DNA of 64,000 nucleotides from contig JAITYX010000011.1 of NCBI GenBank assembly GCA_021018815.1, positions 8,570,501 to 8,634,500 of the forward strand, given 5' to 3'. The translations under genes and the position numbers were made by a program. The notes beneath the pieces were generated by a model. That model did not search any database and was not told the origin of the DNA. It worked only from the letters and a program-made list of their open reading frames with translations. The DNA is from Talinum fruticosum (Eukaryota; Streptophyta; Magnoliopsida; Caryophyllales; Talinaceae). Positions 60,839 to 64,000 of the stretch are shown here, piece after piece (position 1 is the first letter of the stretch; each line of letters begins with the position of its first letter).

Positions 60839-61101
60839 AGAATTAGCAATCGAAATAACTAAACAAGTTAACATCTAATCTAACCATCATCTATGCCTCC
60901 TAAATTCACCCAATAAAGGTAAGAAAAGCGTGCTTTCTGATGAAGAAGCCGATTGTACTCTCTAATTTGACTTACAATATATGGAGCGTTTCTTTGATGA
61001 AACATGTGTCAAATCATTTGAACAAACATATGTGAGTTCCTAATAATCCTTGTTATGATACCTTATTCATCCCGAACTATTTTGCGTTGTCCTGTTCCAT
61101 T

Positions 61102-61225
61102 TAGTTATAAGGAGTTGTAAAGAAAACTGTAAGGAAGTGTAAGGAGTTATAAGGAGTTGTAAGATAGTTGTAAAGTTAGTTATAAAAAGGTGTAAGGAGT
61201 TGTAAGATGCTATAAGGTTGTAGGC
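61102..61225. repeat. Degenerate short tandem repeat (GTTGTAAGGA-like)
   Basis: About ten imperfect units of G(T)T(A/G)TAAGGA or TTGTAAAG. Non-coding. Confidence 0.7.
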
Positions 61226-62640
61226 CATAGTATTCATTTATTCGACCAATGATCAACTAGGTAGCATTTTGAACAATTGAGTACTGAAGCTGGAAATTCG
61301 TAGTAATTTATTCAAACCTAATTGACTTGATTTAGAATAACTAGCATTCTTAATCTGCGTTGGACTCTCTCTCTCTCTCTCACACACACACACTCTTGCC
61401 ATTGGGACAGAGTAAGAGTTGTCCATGAGAGATGGTGCAACTGGAGCAAGAATTGAATGGAAGGTGCTATTTGACTCGTTTAATTTCGTAACTTAAGCTT
61501 AAATCTGCTCTTATGGCATTGGCATGGACCTGTGTTTTTCTGCACTAAGACATCTATCCTCTTGAGATGTTCTTCTCAAATACTAATTTTTCAACCGTTA
61601 AATTGAAATTATTGCAAAGACTCTAGTTTTCAAAATTACTACTGCATTTCAGTGTTATGTGGTTAGTTTTCTGAGATGTAATGGATTCCGACCATTCTTT
61701 AAGTTTGAGTAATTTGCTTACGATTGCCATAGCTGAAAATAGCTCCTGGAACTTCTTGTTGGTCTTACTCCCCTATCTGAAGTCTTTGAGGGGTTTTTTA
61801 TCCATGCGACAGACTAATGGACCTCACAAAATCGGGACTTACATTGGGAGTTGTTATTGTTGTTGTTAACGATAGACTGGCAGTATGAAATAAATGATGA
61901 ACTATTTTGTGGGTGCATGCTATAAAGTTGGATGGGATGACTCAACATCAAAATAATTGAGTTTTCACTAGGTCAATAGATTGCTAATCTTGCAATTTAA
62001 CACTTTCAACTCTATGTAAATAGGTTATTGGGAGTGTTAAGTTGGCCCTTAGCCCTTGAAAGAGGGCTAGGGTGGTCCTCATTTGTGGAATCAACCACCT
62101 ACAAATTAATCAATGGCTTTGGTTTGATTAACTCGAGTACCCGAAAAATAGGCATGATACTACCAAACCTTGATTCGAGGCTTTTAACCTTATTACAAAT
62201 CCTAGTTTTATTGTAGTTTGTTAGTAGGTTAGTATTTTCTCCAACTTGTTTGCTGTCATCTAGATTGAATTGATTAAGTAACTTAATATTAAGATCATAT
62301 TTCCCGTGTATTCAAACCCCGAGGATTCCTTGTAAGTGGTGTAAATTACGACGAATAGCTGGCAAGTGGCGACAAACTCTAGGGTGGCCCTATTGTTCTT
62401 GGGACTGGTGGCAATGATAGTAATGAGCATATATTAAGAGATCTCCAAGTCTAAAGAATCTGACATGATATTAGAGAAAAAGGGTGTTCCAAATGCTTCA
62501 AAGAGAGATAGAGAGAAAAATGTTCTTCAACCTCTTGCCTTTTGTCCCACAAAGGAAGATTGAAACTTTTTCCTTCAGTTTATACATCTCTCTATTTCAT
62601 GGACTCCTAGAAAGATTGGTAAAGGGAGAGTCTCTACACG
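61226..62640. other. Gene-free stretch
   Basis: A CT then CA microsatellite lies at 61366-61393. Short open frames show no family features. Confidence 0.5.
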
Positions 62641-62689
62641 ACACACGCACGCGCATCGCCCACTAGCCGAGCCGGGTCGGGCTACGGGC

Positions 62690-63200
62690 ATGGGATGTGT
62701 CTTATTTGATTATAATTTTTAGTCAAATCTTGTGTTAATTCCTTTGCTACGAGTCAACGGTTATTCTCGACAAGTGTCCATTAGTATCCTTTTCGCCAAA
62801 ATTAGTTGGTTGAAATCACTTGATTTCAGCTTTACTTAATTTCCTTCTTATATTCAGACCTTATCTTATTCTTGCCCGTGTTTAATCTCATCTCTCTTCT
62901 ATATATTGTCATTTTTCCTCTCGGTTTTAGACATAAAAAACGCAGTAAAAGTTCTTCCTCTCTAAAATCTTTATGGGTAAATGTTCAACGTTCCTCACTA
63001 CTATTCGTTCCAAGTACACCATTCGGACAGCTCGCTGTGTATCTCTGAACATCGATTTCTCATGAGTCCTTAGTATGTCGCGTAGGGGGGAATTTTTATT
63101 TTAGGGACTTGGACTACCATGCCACGGCTATCATATAAGTTTGATTAATTAAGTCATTAGTCGCACCTCGTTTTTATTTTTCCAACAATTTAAAACCGAA
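62690..63200 (+). other. Possible 5' LTR or leader of the terminal Copia element
   Basis: A TATA-like CTATATATTG at about 62900 and a change in composition precede the gag region, as expected for LTR and leader. No LTR end or primer-binding site could be fixed, because the partner LTR lies outside the window. Confidence 0.3.
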
Positions 63201-63228
63201 TTTAGTTTTTCATCACTTGCTGTGGCTA

Positions 63229-64000
63229 ATGGATAGATTAACAAACATATTTGCTACTACATGCTTTCCTTATATGCCTAAACTTGATGGACAAAATTTC
63301 GCATGTGGTCCGATAAGTTAGAATTCTTACTTGCACAATTTGTGATTTTTACTTGTCTTCAAACATTTAAACCACTTGAAGGTAGTAGTAGAAATTTTGA
63401 AAGGGATAATAAGACATGTCGTGGGTTGCTTCGCATTATATTTTTGATTCTCATAGTAAGAAAAATAATGCTAAGGAAATTTGGGAGGCTCTTGAGTCTA
63501 AGTATGGAACCGATGATGTGGGTATTAAAAAAATATGCTTGTAGTAGATGGCTATCCTTTAAGATGTCTGATGATAAACCTATTTTAGAACAAGTTCATC
63601 AATATGAAAATTTATATGCTAAAATTTTGGCTGAGGGAATGAATATTTGTGATATTTTTCAAGCCACCTGTTTGCTTGGATAAACCGCCCTTTTCCGGAC
63701 AAACTATGTAAGCTCTATGAAACATAAAGAGAAAGAATTTTCCCTTAAAGAACTTATTGCTCATATTAAGATAGAAGAATAGAACATAATTCAATCCAAC
63801 ATAAAGAATTTTGGTTCATTCTTCCTCTATTGCTAATTTGGTGGAATCAAAGAATGACTCTAAGTTTGATAAGACTAAGGGACCTAGGGAAAGGGACCAA
63901 ATAAGTTTCATGGGAAGAGGCAGACATTTAACAAGTTTAAAGGACAAGGACCAAACCTAAAGAAATTTGAAGGAAGGTGTTTTGCTGCAGGGAAGTATGG
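63229..64000 (+). pseudogene. Copia gag region, cut by the window end
   Basis: A start-like MDRLTNIFATTCFPYMPKLD leads to GQNFA and, in the next frame, MWSDKLEFLLAQ, the opening of a Copia gag (UBN2-type). Further pieces are KYACSRWLSFKMSDDKPILE, QVHQYENLYAKILAEGMNI, and MKHKEKEFSLKELIAHIKIE. A basic F/K/G-rich stretch lies at 63880-63985. At least three frame changes are present. The zinc knuckle would follow beyond the edge. The sequence differs from the Copia element at 17-25 kb, so it is another family. Confidence 0.75.

Noticed and set aside
1..64000. tRNA, rRNA or snRNA genes
   Set aside because: I looked for tRNA-like internal boxes and conserved rRNA blocks. Only the SINE-like B-box near 2240 was seen, and no cloverleaf could be supported. 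A tRNAscan-type search would settle it.

Overview
This is a window of plant nuclear DNA, almost certainly from a eudicot. It is AT-rich, its genes are sparse and carry introns, and the intervening DNA is full of plant transposon families. I could not fix the species. Three protein-coding genes are clearly recognisable. (1) An NPY1/ENP-type BTB-NPH3 gene lies on the minus strand, with four coding exons between 11113 and 4710. (2) A DYW-class pentatricopeptide repeat gene without introns lies on the plus strand at 42629-44496. It resembles Arabidopsis At5g40410 and is broken by one frameshift in a run of G. (3) A transmembrane 9 superfamily (TM9SF/EMP/TMN) gene lies on the plus strand, with seven coding exons from 56262 to 60305. 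A smaller piece of a replication-protein-A large-subunit C-terminus (zinc ribbon plus OB-fold, two exons, one stop) sits just downstream of the PPR gene.

Layout. 1-4.6 kb: repeat debris, including degenerate repeats and a duplicated SINE-like sequence. 4.7-11.9 kb: the NPY1-like gene; its 3.1-kb first intron holds a PIF/Harbinger-type MITE. 12.6-17.2 kb: a hAT-like MITE (family A), a fragment of a second MITE family (B) and unrecognised AT-rich DNA. 17.2-25.1 kb: a complete but coding-defective Copia retrotransposon with near-identical LTRs and an intact AGTAG target duplication. 25.1-29 kb: a full family-B MITE, a long AT microsatellite, a Stowaway-like MITE and a further TIR element. 29.0-31.3 kb: a decayed LINE on the minus strand. 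33.4-34.6 kb: a second family-A MITE split by a small CACTA element, followed by an inverted partial copy. 34.6-38.2 kb: a decayed Mutator-like (MULE) transposase gene. 38.9-40.5 kb: a GC-rich island and a degenerate minisatellite. 42.6-46 kb: the PPR gene and the RPA fragment. 46-56 kb: AT-rich intergenic DNA with MITEs. 56.2-60.4 kb: the TM9SF gene. 60.7-61.2 kb: small tandem duplications. 63.2 kb to the end: the gag region of another Copia element, cut by the window edge.

The genes do not form a pathway. NPY1-like proteins act in PIN/auxin polarity at the plasma membrane, TM9SF proteins are Golgi/endosomal membrane proteins, and the PPR protein is an organellar RNA-editing factor. The most notable structures are transposon architectures: a nested CACTA insertion with a paralogous empty site, and a hairpin-forming inverted MITE pair next to a MULE. 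I found no convincing undescribed system.
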